Source: Apibacter adventoris (GTDB lineage: Bacteria > Bacteroidota > Bacteroidia > Flavobacteriales > Weeksellaceae). From it: a stretch of 64,000 nucleotides of DNA. Of the stretch, positions 34,659 through 44,510 are shown in pieces. How positions within the stretch are numbered: the stretch's first letter is position 1; the number at the start of each line of letters is the position of its first letter. The DNA is taken from assembly GCF_002964975.1 (NCBI RefSeq), contig NZ_PSZM01000046.1, positions 124,001 through 188,000 on the forward strand, written 5' to 3'. A model generated the notes under the pieces. It saw only the letters and a program-made list of their open reading frames with translations. It did no database searches and was not told the DNA's origin. The position numbers and the translations under genes were made by a program.

Positions 34659-35851
34659 TTAATATTTTTATAAAATAAGTCTATGGTTCTATTAATAAGT
34701 TTTAAATCTTCTTCAGTGGATATATCTGAATTTTGATTTTTTTGAATTAAAGATACAATTTTATCGGTTATTTCTTTAGGTACTCCAGATTTCAGATGAA
34801 GTAAGTCAGAAAACTCTGTATTGATTTTTTCAATATTCATAAAATAATGTTCTTTAACGTAGTATAAAAAGTATTTAATTTTTTTATTGATAATATCCTT
34901 ATGTTCTTTGTTATTATAATATAAATTGCCTATAGTTTGTGTAAATTCTACTGTTGTATTTTTTAAAGGTTTTATAATAGGAATAATCCTTTGCGTTCTT
35001 TTTCCAAAAAAAAGGCTATATAAAACAAAACTACATAATAGTATTACCCATGCCCAATGTAACGGGGGATTATTAAAAATATACATAAGAATTCCATCAG
35101 GAGGGGTATGTATTGATTTATTATTTTCTTCCCAAAGAATAGTATTTTTATTTATATAGTTTAAAGAATTTACAACATACATATAGTTTTTATCTTTAAG
35201 CATAAAATAATTAGAATATGCCTCGGGGAATAATTGAATATAAAAATATCCTTCTCCGTATTTTTGTTTAATAAAATTTGTTTTAGTTTCAGTACCCATA
35301 TGGTATTGTCCTAAAATTACGGAGTTCACACTGTCTATTTCTGAAAAATAAGCATATTGATCAACTTTTTCAAACTTATAACGTGGATTGGAAAACGAAG
35401 GATTTACAAGACTTAGTTCCACATTAGAAAAATCCTTATTAAGTATATAATAAGAAGATTCTGTTTTTAAATGTAATGAATCCAGGATTGGAGTGGGAAT
35501 AAAATTAGAAACTATGAAGGCATCATTTCCCTGTTCTACAAAATCTAAAAGGTATTCTGTATCGGTTTCAGAGAGTGTGGAGTTTTGATTAATAATAAAA
35601 AAAACATCAGACCCTGTTCTATTGTTAAAACTAAGGTATGAAGAAATACTTTGTTCTATTCGTTTCTTGTTTTTTTCAGGGAATAATTGAGCCAATTCAT
35701 TATAAGCTATATAAGTCCCGAAAGGAATTTTATCTTTAGACGAGTAAGTAGGTGTCCAAATTATAGGTTTAGGTTTTGTGTATTCAAGGTACATTAAAAA
35801 ACCTATAACTACAATAAAAATTCCTGTATATATTTTTAATGTTCTAGACAA
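34655..35851 (-). CDS. DUF4350 domain membrane protein
   Basis: 398 residues. One span at the N-terminus (about 5-22), then an extracytoplasmic domain with KPKPIIWTPTYSSKDKIPFG and TYIAYNELAQLFPEK near residues 28-60, the start of the DUF4350 domain. A second span near 262-282 (PPLHWAWVILLCSFVLYS) leads to a cytoplasmic tail. Overlaps moxR and lies 10 bp after the DUF4129 gene. Function unknown; part of the same envelope operon. Confidence 0.85.
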   Translation of the reverse strand: MSRTLKIYTGIFIVVIGFLMYLEYTKPKPIIWTPTYSSKDKIPFGTYIAYNELAQLFPEKNKKRIEQSISSYLSFNNRTGSDVFFIINQNSTLSETDTEYLLDFVEQGNDAFIVSNFIPTPILDSLHLKTESSYYILNKDFSNVELSLVNPSFSNPRYKFEKVDQYAYFSEIDSVNSVILGQYHMGTETKTNFIKQKYGEGYFYIQLFPEAYSNYFMLKDKNYMYVVNSLNYINKNTILWEENNKSIHTPPDGILMYIFNNPPLHWAWVILLCSFVLYSLFFGKRTQRIIPIIKPLKNTTVEFTQTIGNLYYNNKEHKDIINKKIKYFLYYVKEHYFMNIEKINTEFSDLLHLKSGVPKEITDKIVSLIQKNQNSDISTEEDLKLINRTIDLFYKNIN

Positions 35852-35861
35852 TTTGGTTTTT

Positions 35862-36587
35862 TTATAATTTTGAAATTAATTGTTGAATTTCCTTAAACTT
35901 GATTTCAGCTATACTAAAATCCGATTCTTTTGCTATATGATCTCCATACCAACAATAATCAAAAACAAAAGAAACATCTTTAAAAAGATTTTTCAAATCC
36001 GGATTATTAATCTCATAAAAATATTCATAATTAGTTTTTTGATATTCATAGTTAATTAGTTTTAGTACAGAAAGGGTTTTAAGAATTTTTAAATAATAAA
36101 AACGAATAGCTAATCGATAATTTTGTTCGTTTACTGCATTAGCAATTAGTAGATCGAAATCAACCGAATTTATATTTTTTTCTACCTCTTCAACAGAGAT
36201 TTTATTTTTATCATTTCTTCCTATAACAGTTTTAAATTTTTTATAAAAAAATAATATTCCTAAAATAATTAATACCCCTAAAAGAATAAATGAGATTATC
36301 CATATTATTTTTCTGCCTGAAAGAGTTTCGGCTCGTAAATTAAAGTTGAAAAATTGATTTAAAAAATCGATAATCTTTTTGTATATAAAAGATAATAAAC
36401 GTGAAAATAAATTAGGTTCTTGAATAGGAGCTTCATATATAAAATCTTTTTCAGTATATACCTCGGATGGTTTATTAGGTAGATTTTTAGGCTGTAAATG
36501 AGAAGAATCATAAATTACGTTTACTTTTGCTGACAATTTGAAAATTGTAACAAAAAACAAAAGTGCAATATATTTTATTCTTTTCAT
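35862..36587 (-). CDS. DUF4129 domain membrane protein
   Basis: 241 residues. Signal peptide, a short external part, one span (about 93-117, IIWIISFILLGVLIILGI) and a cytoplasmic DUF4129 domain with NEQNYRLAIRFYYLKILKTL and FVFDYCWYGD near the end. DUF4129 usually occurs in MoxR/DUF58 operons, as here. Adjacent to the next upstream gene with no gap. Confidence 0.85.
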   Translation of the reverse strand: MKRIKYIALLFFVTIFKLSAKVNVIYDSSHLQPKNLPNKPSEVYTEKDFIYEAPIQEPNLFSRLLSFIYKKIIDFLNQFFNFNLRAETLSGRKIIWIISFILLGVLIILGILFFYKKFKTVIGRNDKNKISVEEVEKNINSVDFDLLIANAVNEQNYRLAIRFYYLKILKTLSVLKLINYEYQKTNYEYFYEINNPDLKNLFKDVSFVFDYCWYGDHIAKESDFSIAEIKFKEIQQLISKL

Positions 36588-37577
36588 TTATCTTTTCAAA
36601 TCTGATGAATTATCATAATCTTCAGTTTTACCAATATTTTCTATTTGTGTATTTGTAGCTATTCCTGTTCTGTTTTCTATAGTACTATAATAAAAGATAG
36701 AAAGTCCTATATAGTATATAGAATAAGCTACATAACCAATCGCTGCTCCTAAGCCGGTTAAAGCACTGCCTAATAAACTAATAAATGAATTACCAGATGA
36801 ATTTTGGTTTGCAAAACCCATAAATATATTAAAGTAAATAAGTATAGTCCCTGGTAATTGAAATATGTAAGTAAATAGAGAAGTTATGAGCCCCATAAGA
36901 AATATAAATAAAAAAATATTCCAAAAAATACCTTGAGTAAATTTATAGCTTAACTTAAAAGATTCAAAAATTCCTTTATCTTCTAATATAATAAATGCTT
37001 GGGCAAATATCAGCTTTATATATAAATAAAACAGTCCGAATATAAAAATAATAAAAAACAAAACAGTAAATATGGCTCCAATAGGACCCATAATCATCGG
37101 AAAAAAGCATACAGCATAGGCAATAATAGTAGCTAATAACAAAATAAATTGTGAACCAATAACTTTTCCAAAATATTTTTTAGTTTGTATCCACAAAATA
37201 GGAGTAGAAATTTCTTCATTATTTTTATATAATTTTATATAACATAAACTAACAGTATATACTAAGCTCATTGCTAAAAAAGCTGATAATGAAAAGAATA
37301 ATACATTAGGAATTATTGATAAAAACATATCAGAATAATCATTTGAAACATAAGAGTTTTCATTTATCTCTTGGGTTATATTTGTAAGTATAAGGTTAAA
37401 ATAACTATTAAAAAATAAAACACTACAAATACCGTATACCAGTAAAATCGGAGCACATATATAAAATAGCCCCGTAAAAAGAGATTTAAAGTTAGCTTTA
37501 GTAAACGAAAAAGTATCAGAAAGTAAGCTGCTGATATCCCGAACTTTCAATAGTTCAATTTTTTGAGATTTGTTCAT
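36588..37577 (-). CDS. Multi-pass membrane protein of the MoxR operon
   Basis: 329 residues from the ATG at 37577 (MNKSQKIELLKVRDISSLLS); a start at 37631 would put 18 hydrophobic residues inside the spoIIM-like gene and is less likely. About six to seven spans, with TFSFTKANFKSLFTGLFY at the cytoplasmic start and a C-terminal soluble tail. The pattern is that of the membrane protein found between SpoIIM and DUF4129 genes in Bacteroidota. Function unknown. The start overlaps the spoIIM-like gene by 23 bp. Confidence 0.8.
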   Translation of the reverse strand: MNKSQKIELLKVRDISSLLSDTFSFTKANFKSLFTGLFYICAPILLVYGICSVLFFNSYFNLILTNITQEINENSYVSNDYSDMFLSIIPNVLFFSLSAFLAMSLVYTVSLCYIKLYKNNEEISTPILWIQTKKYFGKVIGSQFILLLATIIAYAVCFFPMIMGPIGAIFTVLFFIIFIFGLFYLYIKLIFAQAFIILEDKGIFESFKLSYKFTQGIFWNIFLFIFLMGLITSLFTYIFQLPGTILIYFNIFMGFANQNSSGNSFISLLGSALTGLGAAIGYVAYSIYYIGLSIFYYSTIENRTGIATNTQIENIGKTEDYDNSSDLKR

Positions 37578-38535
37578 AGGAATTAAATTTTTTATGTAAA
37601 TTTTTTGGGTAGATAATATAATAAAAAACAATAATACATAAAGAGATAATTATAATTCCTATAGCTATAGGAATAGGCATTAAAGAATGGCGGGTTACAA
37701 AACTTTCTAAAAAACCGGCACAAATAAAGAACGGAACTGTACTAAAACATATTTTCATACCATCTCTAAACCCTTTTTGAACGGATTGTAATCGAGTAAA
37801 GGTTTTAGGGAATAAAACACTCTTTCCCAAGATAATTCCGGCAGCTCCACAAACAATAATTACAAATATTTCAAAAACACCATGTATCCATATAATAGAA
37901 TTTGCTCTGGCACCAACCCCTTGTTGAATTAAGAATCCATCAAAGGAACCTATCATTTCACCATTATAAAATAACATGAATATAGGGATGATAGGAGTGA
38001 AAATTCCTCCTACAAAAGCAGTAAAGCCCACTTTAATATTATTGGTTGTAATATCCAGAAACATAACAGATGCCGACATATTGTGGTATACCCCCATAGG
38101 GTCTCCTTTCTCAATATTATTTAAAGTCATATCCACATATCCGTCTCCCAGAATAACCCTTGCAAAATCCATGTTTTGATAAACAGAAAATAGACCTATT
38201 CCGAAGGAAATAAAAAATATAATAAAAGAAAATAATAAGTCTTTCTGGTAGTTTCCAATAAGAAAAGGAATTTCATATTTCCAAAAAGTAATAATACGAT
38301 TAGAACTTTCTTTTTTATTTTTATAAATAGAAAGATGAGCTTTACGAGCAAGATCATTTAAATAGAGGGTGGTTTTGCTTTTAGGATAATAAGTTTGTGC
38401 ATAACTTAAATCATTTACCAATTGAAGATATAAATCGGCTAATTTATCCGGGATAAGAACATTACTTTTTGTTAAGGCCTTTTCAAAACTGATCCAGCGT
38501 TCTTTATTTTTTTTTATGAAGGCTGCCTCTCTCAT
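37555..38535 (-). CDS. SpoIIM-like membrane protein
   Basis: 326 residues. N-terminal cytoplasmic part with REAAFIKKNKERWISFEKAL, followed by about five spans. GVFEIFVIIVCGAAGIILGK and GGIFTPIIPIFMLFYNGEMI are characteristic of the stage II sporulation protein M family. In non-sporulating Bacteroidota this gene heads the MoxR/DUF58 operon next to an RDD gene, as here. Its role outside sporulation is not known. Confidence 0.88.
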   Translation of the reverse strand: MREAAFIKKNKERWISFEKALTKSNVLIPDKLADLYLQLVNDLSYAQTYYPKSKTTLYLNDLARKAHLSIYKNKKESSNRIITFWKYEIPFLIGNYQKDLLFSFIIFFISFGIGLFSVYQNMDFARVILGDGYVDMTLNNIEKGDPMGVYHNMSASVMFLDITTNNIKVGFTAFVGGIFTPIIPIFMLFYNGEMIGSFDGFLIQQGVGARANSIIWIHGVFEIFVIIVCGAAGIILGKSVLFPKTFTRLQSVQKGFRDGMKICFSTVPFFICAGFLESFVTRHSLMPIPIAIGIIIISLCIIVFYYIIYPKNLHKKFNSYEQISKN

Positions 38536-38545
38536 TAAAAAATAT

Positions 38546-38553
38546 TACTTTTG
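38546..38553 (+). promoter_or_regulatory. -7 promoter box of the RDD gene
   Basis: TACTTTTG, 28 bp before the ATG at 38581. It covers the TTG at 38551, so that TTG is part of the promoter and not the start codon. Confidence 0.5.
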
Positions 38554-38580
38554 TGCAATATTACAAAAAAACATGAGAAT

Positions 38581-39312
38581 ATGGAGGGGGTTCATATTAA
38601 TACATCTCAGAATGTTACCATTGATTTTAATCTTGCAACTATCGGTAACAGAATAGCAGCAAGATTCTTAGATTGGATATTTATCCTTATATATTTAGTG
38701 ATTTTTTTTATAATTATTTATGTTTTAACAAGTAATGATTTCAATTTTGAACATGAAATGTTAAATATGGTTCTTTATGTTATAATGATTTTACCGGTAG
38801 TTTTTTATTCTTTATGGGCTCCTTATTTTATGCAGGGACAAACTTTTGGTAAGAAAATTCTAAAAATAAAGATTGTTAAAGCTGATGGAGCGGAAGCAAC
38901 CTTTGGAACATATTTTATTCGTTGGTTGTTAAATGTGGTGGATTCTATATTTTATTCTAGTGTAGGATTAATAACTATGGCATCTACAAAAAAAAGACAA
39001 AGAGTTGCAGATTTAGTTGCCCATACGGTAGTAATAACTACTAGGCAACAAATAAATTTTGATCAAACAATACTCTATAATTTAGAAGAAAATTATCAGC
39101 CCATATTTTCACAAGTTTTACAATTGTCAGATAAAGATGTTCAAATTATTAGAACTTCTTTAGATTTTGCAAAAAAAAATAGAGACTATGAATTAATTAA
39201 AAAACTTAGGAATAAAATAGAATCTGTGATAAATGAATATAAATCGGAAATGTCTGATGTAGATTATGTAGATACGGTTATTAAGGATTATCAGTATTTT
39301 TCGCAACAATAA
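38581..39312 (+). CDS. RDD family membrane protein
   Basis: 243 residues from the ATG at 38581 (MEGVHINTSQNVTIDFNLAT); the in-frame TTG at 38551 falls inside the promoter. The RDD signature is in IGNRIAARFLDWIFILIYLV and later FGKKILKIKIVKADG with RRQRVADLVAHTVVI-type ending. Three spans and an 80-residue cytoplasmic tail. RDD proteins may carry ions or small solutes. It is divergent from the SpoIIM/MoxR operon, a fixed neighbourhood in this phylum. Confidence 0.9.
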   Translation: MEGVHINTSQNVTIDFNLATIGNRIAARFLDWIFILIYLVIFFIIIYVLTSNDFNFEHEMLNMVLYVIMILPVVFYSLWAPYFMQGQTFGKKILKIKIVKADGAEATFGTYFIRWLLNVVDSIFYSSVGLITMASTKKRQRVADLVAHTVVITTRQQINFDQTILYNLEENYQPIFSQVLQLSDKDVQIIRTSLDFAKKNRDYELIKKLRNKIESVINEYKSEMSDVDYVDTVIKDYQYFSQQ

Positions 39313-39346
39313 AAATAAGTCATTCACATTTTAGTAAATTATATTT

Positions 39347-39354
39347 TAACTTTG
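39347..39354 (+). promoter_or_regulatory. -7 promoter box of the oxidoreductase gene
   Basis: TAACTTTG, 13 bp upstream of the ATG at 39367, fits TAnnTTTG. Confidence 0.5.
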
Positions 39355-39366
39355 TAAGAAAATAGT

Positions 39367-40356
39367 ATGTTAAAAGCAGGGTTAGTTGGAGCAGGACATT
39401 TAGGGAAAATACATTTAAAGTTATTAGATCAATCCTCTAAATATGAACTGGTAGGTTTTCATGATATAGATGTAGAAAATGGAAGAAGACTTGAAGCAGA
39501 GTTTGGATATAAATTTTTTGATAATTTTGAGGAATTGCTTGCTTCAATTGAAATTTTGGATATTGTAACTCCCACTTTTGCTCATTTTGAATATGCAAAG
39601 AAAGCAATTATTTCAGGGAAACATTTTTTTATAGAAAAACCTATAACTAATACCTTAGCTGAAGCGGAAGAAATAATTAAATTATCAAAAGAATTTAAAG
39701 TAAAAGGTCAAGTTGGACATGTAGAGCGATTTAATCCGGCATTTATTGCCTGTAAGCCTTATATCATAAACCCCATGTTCTTAGAAATTCATAGATTGGC
39801 AGAGTTTAATCCAAGGGGAACGGATGTTCCTGTTGTTTTAGATCTGATGATCCATGATTTAGATATAGTTCTGTCAGTAATACAATCCAAAGTAAAAGAA
39901 ATTCATGCGAGTGGGGTAGCTGTAGTAAGTAAAACTCCGGATATTGCAAATGCCAGAATAGAGTTTGAAAACGGTTGTGTTGCCAATGTTACAACCAGTA
40001 GAATTTCTATGAAAAATATGAGAAAAAGCAGATTTTTTCAAAAAGATGCCTATATTTCTATCGATTTTTTAGCTAAAAAAGCTGAAATAATTAAGATGAA
40101 TAAAGCTCCTGAGAAAGAACAGCCTTTTGATATGATTATAGAAAATGCCGAAGGTGAAAAAAAACAAATTATATTTCAATACCCTGAAATTCATAATAAT
40201 AATGCTATATTAGATGAATTAGAATCATTGGCAGATTCTATTGAACATCAGACACCAATAAAAGTGAGTTTAACTCAAGGCAAAGAAGCGTTAAGAATTG
40301 CTCTAGAAGTAATGAGGCAGATTGAACATAAGTTATCTTTAAACAAAGTAGATTAA
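39367..40356 (+). CDS. Gfo/Idh/MocA family oxidoreductase
   Basis: 329 residues. N-terminal Rossmann fold with GLVGAGHLGKIHLKLL and the family EKPITNTLAEAEEI block (about 93-106), where the Lys takes part in catalysis. The C-terminal beta domain contains LDLMIHDLDIVLSV. It would oxidise or reduce a sugar, polyol or related substrate with NAD(P). Specificity cannot be read from the sequence; the nearest relatives in Flavobacteriia are conserved single genes of unknown substrate. Confidence 0.9.
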   Translation: MLKAGLVGAGHLGKIHLKLLDQSSKYELVGFHDIDVENGRRLEAEFGYKFFDNFEELLASIEILDIVTPTFAHFEYAKKAIISGKHFFIEKPITNTLAEAEEIIKLSKEFKVKGQVGHVERFNPAFIACKPYIINPMFLEIHRLAEFNPRGTDVPVVLDLMIHDLDIVLSVIQSKVKEIHASGVAVVSKTPDIANARIEFENGCVANVTTSRISMKNMRKSRFFQKDAYISIDFLAKKAEIIKMNKAPEKEQPFDMIIENAEGEKKQIIFQYPEIHNNNAILDELESLADSIEHQTPIKVSLTQGKEALRIALEVMRQIEHKLSLNKVD

Positions 40357-40405
40357 ATAAAGATATCAAATAAAAATTATTTATTTTTTCAAATGGTTGT
40401 GAGAT

Positions 40406-40702
40406 ATGAAAGATCGAGAGGAAAATGAAAAATTACTAGCAGATGAACATCCAGATAATTATTTAGCATTTGCTATTTTATGTACAGTAGTTTGTTTTGC
40501 TCCGGTAGGAATTTTTGCTTTATTTTATTCATTACGCGTAAATCAATATTGGGCAAGCGGGAACATTTTAAAGGCTCGTAGAGCTTCTATTATTACACGA
40601 ATTATTTGTGTTTGGACGATAATAGCAGGAATTATATTTTGGATTGGTATTTTATTTGGTGCTTCTTATAATATATTTGGACATAAGCCATTAAGGCATT
40701 AA
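40406..40702 (+). CDS. CD225/dispanin family membrane protein
   Basis: 98 residues. Two hydrophobic segments with the CD225 pattern: NYLAFAILCTVVCFAPVGIF, ALFYSLRVNQYWASGN and AKRAS-like KARRASIITRII between them. Dispanins include animal interferon-induced transmembrane proteins; bacterial members are common in Bacteroidota and their role is unknown. The gene lies 49 bp after the oxidoreductase gene. Confidence 0.85.
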   Translation: MKDREENEKLLADEHPDNYLAFAILCTVVCFAPVGIFALFYSLRVNQYWASGNILKARRASIITRIICVWTIIAGIIFWIGILFGASYNIFGHKPLRH

Positions 40703-40814
40703 TGCAACTAAAATTACATTTGCATTTAAAATATTTCCCTTTTTTATTAAAAAAATAAAATACAGTTATATTTAAGTTATATAAAATCATGTAAAACGTG
40801 CTTAAATAATAAAA

Positions 40815-41306
40815 CTATTTATATTTTTGAAAGGTTAAAAATGTAAAATCATAAATATGTTTTTCATCTTTAGGATGGAATTTTTCATAAGTTTTATTCC
40901 ATTTAGATAAATTTAAATATGGGAAAAAGGTATCGGCTTCATTAACTTTTGTATGTACACGAGTTACTTCAATAGCATCTATAAAATCTAATGCCTGTTT
41001 ATAAATAGTACCTCCTCCGATTATGAAAGGGTCTGCATCAACTTTTTTGGCAATTTCAATAGCTTCTTGTAAAGAATGGGTAAGGACAACACCCTCAGGC
41101 ACAATATAATTCAAGTTATTAGAAATTATAATGTTAAGACGATTTGGTAAAGGTTTTGTTAAAGATTCAAAGGTATTTCTTCCCATAATCACAGGATGAT
41201 TCAAAGTCAACTTTTTAAATCTTTTTAAGTCATCCGGTAAATTCCATAAAAGCTGATTATCTTTTCCAATCGCATTATTTTCATCCATTGCCACAATAAT
41301 TCTCAT
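40815..41306 (-). CDS. folA: Dihydrofolate reductase
   Basis: 163 residues from the ATG at 41306 (MRIIVAMDENNAIGKDNQLL), the usual DHFR N-terminus; the ATG at 41330 would add eight odd residues. NLPDDLKRFKKLT (substrate acid in this block), VIMGRNTFESL and FIIGGGTIYKQAL are conserved. Reduces dihydrofolate to tetrahydrofolate with NADPH and is the target of trimethoprim. Thymidylate synthase is not adjacent. Confidence 0.95.
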   Translation of the reverse strand: MRIIVAMDENNAIGKDNQLLWNLPDDLKRFKKLTLNHPVIMGRNTFESLTKPLPNRLNIIISNNLNYIVPEGVVLTHSLQEAIEIAKKVDADPFIIGGGTIYKQALDFIDAIEVTRVHTKVNEADTFFPYLNLSKWNKTYEKFHPKDEKHIYDFTFLTFQKYK

Positions 41307-41395
41307 TTTTTCTTCTATATAATTTTTCAATAGTTAAAATTAAATAATTTTTTTTTAGACTTTTAAATATTTTATCAAGAAAAAAATAAACTAAA

Positions 41396-41421
41396 AGACT
41401 TCCTAAATTTTTAAGAAGTCT
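41396..41421 (-). terminator. Hairpin terminator after the M1 aminopeptidase gene
   Basis: Eleven-bp stem with one G:T type mismatch (41396-41406 and 41411-41421, loop ATTT), 24 bp past the stop, followed on the minus strand by a T-rich run. Confidence 0.7.
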
Positions 41422-41444
41422 ATGTTATAAAATAAGAAATTATG

Positions 41445-43919
41445 TTATTTCATTTTATTCAATCCTTCAGTAATAATTTTCACCTGTTTTTGTAAAGCTT
41501 CATTTGTAGGATTAGAATTAGACGCTTGTTGTTTTAATTGTAAACCATTCTGCATCATTTCTAACAATATTTCTCCGGAGTTATATCCTTTAACCTGTAA
41601 GTAAATTTTTACAATGCTGTTAACTAAATTTTTAGTAGCCATAAGATAATCTCCGCTCATAATATCTTTAAATGCAGAAAAGTATGTATTAGCTTCTTCT
41701 TGAGATTGAGCAGTAAATAACAAAGGGACAAGCCTTTTAGAAATTAAATTTATTTTTGAATAATCTTGAGCTATTATAACTGCTTTTGCCATAGCATTCA
41801 TTAAAATATCTCCCGGATCTTTATCATCGATATTATTAATAATTTCTAGAGCAGCTTCTTTATTAGTTTGTAATAAAGCTTCAATACAAGCCGATTTTAC
41901 AGAATAAGATTTACTAGAAGAAAATTTTATAAATGTTTTAGAATATTTAGCAGCATCAATATTAGCTAATTGTTTAATAGCTTCGGCTTGTACCGGAGTT
42001 TGAGTTTCAGTATTTAAAACCTTTTCTAAAATTGAAGCGGATTTTTGTTTAACCGTAGGATTAGTTTCATCTAATTTAGATATGGCTAATTTTCTAATAC
42101 CTTCATATTTATCGGTTGTAATAGCTTCTAATAAAGTTTCTAAGGCTTTTTTGTTTGAAATTTGAACATCTGCTAATTTGTTAATTGCTTCTATTTTAGA
42201 GTGATATTCAGGGGTGTTTTTATATTGGAATATATATTGTTCTGTAGTTTTATCTTCAATAATTTCACATAATAAAATATCGTCAGGATTGATATTTACT
42301 AATTGAGGTATAGACTTATAAGGAATTTCAAAAGAATTATTTTCAATAGCTTTAGCCCAAACCTGATGTTTAGTGGATTTTCCATTTTCATATACATCTA
42401 TATCCAGAGGAAATTGAAATTTAGGCTCTTGAGTTTGAAGAATTTCTATTTTTATTAATTTTTTAGACTCATCTAAACTATAAGTAGCTTTTAGTTTTGG
42501 GTGCCCATTGCCATAATACCATTGATTGAAAAACCAATTTAGATCTTTTCCGCTAACTTCTTCCAAAGCGAGACGTAAATGATGCGCTTCCGTAGCTTTA
42601 TATTCATTATTTTTTAAATATTTATTTAATCCGGCAAAAAAAGCGTCATCTCCCAAATATTTTCTTAGCATATGTAAAATAAGACCTCCTTTATTATAAG
42701 TAACTGCATCAAACATGTCTTCGCGATCTTTGTAATGAAATCTAACTAAGTCTTTATCAAAATCAACTTTCCCATACATATATCCATCTTTTTCTTCTTG
42801 TTTATGTTCTTCTGCTTTATCTTTTCCATATTTATGTTCAAGCCATAAATATTCGGAATAATTGGCAAAAGATTCATTAACTGTTAAATTAGACCAGCTT
42901 TCACTCGTAGCGAGGTCACCAAACCAATGATGAAAAAGTTCATGGGCTATCGTTGTCTCCCATAGATTTCCATCAATTAATTGTCCTGGTTTTTGTTGAG
43001 CTTTTTCCATGTGTAAGGTAGCTGTTGTATTTTCCATGGCACCACTCACATAATCTCTGCCTACCATTTGACTGTATTTTTCCCAAGGATAAGGATAATT
43101 TAATAAATTAGAAAAAAAATCAATCATATCAGGAGTATCGCCAAAAATTTGTTTTGCGTAGGGCTCATATTCCTTTTCAACATAATATTCAACAGGTATA
43201 TTCTTCCACTTATCTTTTACAATGGCAAAATCTCCAACTCCCATAAAAAATAAATAGGGTGCATGTTTCTTATCAAATTTCCAATAGTCGGTACGGGTTC
43301 CGTCAGAATTTTTTGTTTGGCTCTTTAATAATCCATTGGATAAGGTGACATACTTATCAGGAACTGTCATATAAATTTCTTCGGAAGTTTTTTGATTGGT
43401 TTTATCAATGGTAGGAAACCAGCAACTACTAGATTCTGTTTCACCTTGTGTCCATATTTGAGTAGGTTTGTCTTCTTCTTCTCCTCTTGGGTTAATAAAA
43501 TAAAGCCCTTTTGCATCATTAATGGCACCACTGCCTTTTTGTGATACAGATGAAGGAATTGCAATATATTTTATATATACTGTATAAAGTTCATTTTTCT
43601 TATATAACTTATCTAGAGAAATTTTTATTTTAGAATTTTGGTATGTGTATTTTAGATCTTTACCATTTTCTAGAGTAACTTTTAAAATTTCCATGCCTTT
43701 AGCATCTAGTGATAAAGAATCTGTAGGGTAAAAATGAGGTTCAAGTGTAATCCAAGCTTCTCCTGCCATTTTTTCGTTAGGTATATCAAAACTTACTTTT
43801 AATTTTGTATGTACCAAATCATTAATCATAGTAGCTGAAGGCTGGTAATTGGAATAGTCTTGGGCATTACATATGCCTAAAGTAATAAAAAAGACTATAA
43901 ATAAAAATCTTTTTTTCAT
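41445..43919 (-). CDS. Exported M1-family zinc aminopeptidase
   Basis: 824 residues with signal peptide (MKKRFLFIVFFITLGICNAQ). The exopeptidase motif GAMEN is at 293-297 and the zinc site HELFHHW at 326-332 with the third ligand Glu349 in NESFANYSEYLW. C-terminal 250 residues are helical, with HEAT-like repeats (KLADVQISNKKALETLLEAI). It should remove N-terminal residues from peptides in the periplasm or outside the cell, feeding amino acids to the bacterium. Single gene with its own terminator. Confidence 0.95.
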   Translation of the reverse strand: MKKRFLFIVFFITLGICNAQDYSNYQPSATMINDLVHTKLKVSFDIPNEKMAGEAWITLEPHFYPTDSLSLDAKGMEILKVTLENGKDLKYTYQNSKIKISLDKLYKKNELYTVYIKYIAIPSSVSQKGSGAINDAKGLYFINPRGEEEDKPTQIWTQGETESSSCWFPTIDKTNQKTSEEIYMTVPDKYVTLSNGLLKSQTKNSDGTRTDYWKFDKKHAPYLFFMGVGDFAIVKDKWKNIPVEYYVEKEYEPYAKQIFGDTPDMIDFFSNLLNYPYPWEKYSQMVGRDYVSGAMENTTATLHMEKAQQKPGQLIDGNLWETTIAHELFHHWFGDLATSESWSNLTVNESFANYSEYLWLEHKYGKDKAEEHKQEEKDGYMYGKVDFDKDLVRFHYKDREDMFDAVTYNKGGLILHMLRKYLGDDAFFAGLNKYLKNNEYKATEAHHLRLALEEVSGKDLNWFFNQWYYGNGHPKLKATYSLDESKKLIKIEILQTQEPKFQFPLDIDVYENGKSTKHQVWAKAIENNSFEIPYKSIPQLVNINPDDILLCEIIEDKTTEQYIFQYKNTPEYHSKIEAINKLADVQISNKKALETLLEAITTDKYEGIRKLAISKLDETNPTVKQKSASILEKVLNTETQTPVQAEAIKQLANIDAAKYSKTFIKFSSSKSYSVKSACIEALLQTNKEAALEIINNIDDKDPGDILMNAMAKAVIIAQDYSKINLISKRLVPLLFTAQSQEEANTYFSAFKDIMSGDYLMATKNLVNSIVKIYLQVKGYNSGEILLEMMQNGLQLKQQASNSNPTNEALQKQVKIITEGLNKMK

Positions 43920-44039
43920 TATAATTGTTTTTTTGATTGTGTATATTAATATATGTGTAAAAATAATTGATAAAATGTTACAAAAGCTTGGAGGGTTTAT
44001 TGTTATTTATAATTATGATATTTAAAAATAAAATATAAA

Positions 44040-44333
44040 TTATATGAATTTTATTTTATTAATATATTTAGTGTGAGTTTCTTTTATAATTTCGGATAAA
44101 ATTGCAGCTTGATTATAATTAAGTTCATTTCGTAAACTTGCTGAATTTAATTGGATAAACAAGACTTTTTTATCAATAAACATTTTTAGAGTGTGCTTAC
44201 ATATAACATCTCCCATCATGTTTTTCCAAATTTTTTCTATTTCCAGAATTAGTAATTTTTCCTCTAAACCTAAAGCCTTAATAAGGCTTTTAATTGCTGA
44301 ATTACTGGTTTGTTCCTTTCTTCTTAAGCTCAT
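44040..44333 (-). CDS. DciA-like DUF721 protein
   Basis: 97 residues from the ATG at 44333 (MSLRRKEQTSNSAIKSLIKA); an in-frame ATG at 44354 adds seven residues. The pattern LGLEEKLLILEIEKIWKNMM, then LKMFIDKKVLFIQLNSASLR, is the DUF721/DciA domain. In bacteria without DnaC, DciA helps load the replicative helicase. It follows recF by about 180 bp, which supports a replication role. Confidence 0.85.
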   Translation of the reverse strand: MSLRRKEQTSNSAIKSLIKALGLEEKLLILEIEKIWKNMMGDVICKHTLKMFIDKKVLFIQLNSASLRNELNYNQAAILSEIIKETHTKYINKIKFI

Positions 44334-44510
44334 ATAGAAATCCTCACTTCTCAAAATTACAATAAAATTGAATAATTAATGAATTAAAATATAACAGATG
44401 ATTTTTCTCATACTATTAAAGAAATTTTCAGAGAGAAAAATTAATTTTTAATTACATAAAAAGATTTTAATTAAAAGGAAGAAATTATAGATTAAAATCA
44501 GTAAATAAAT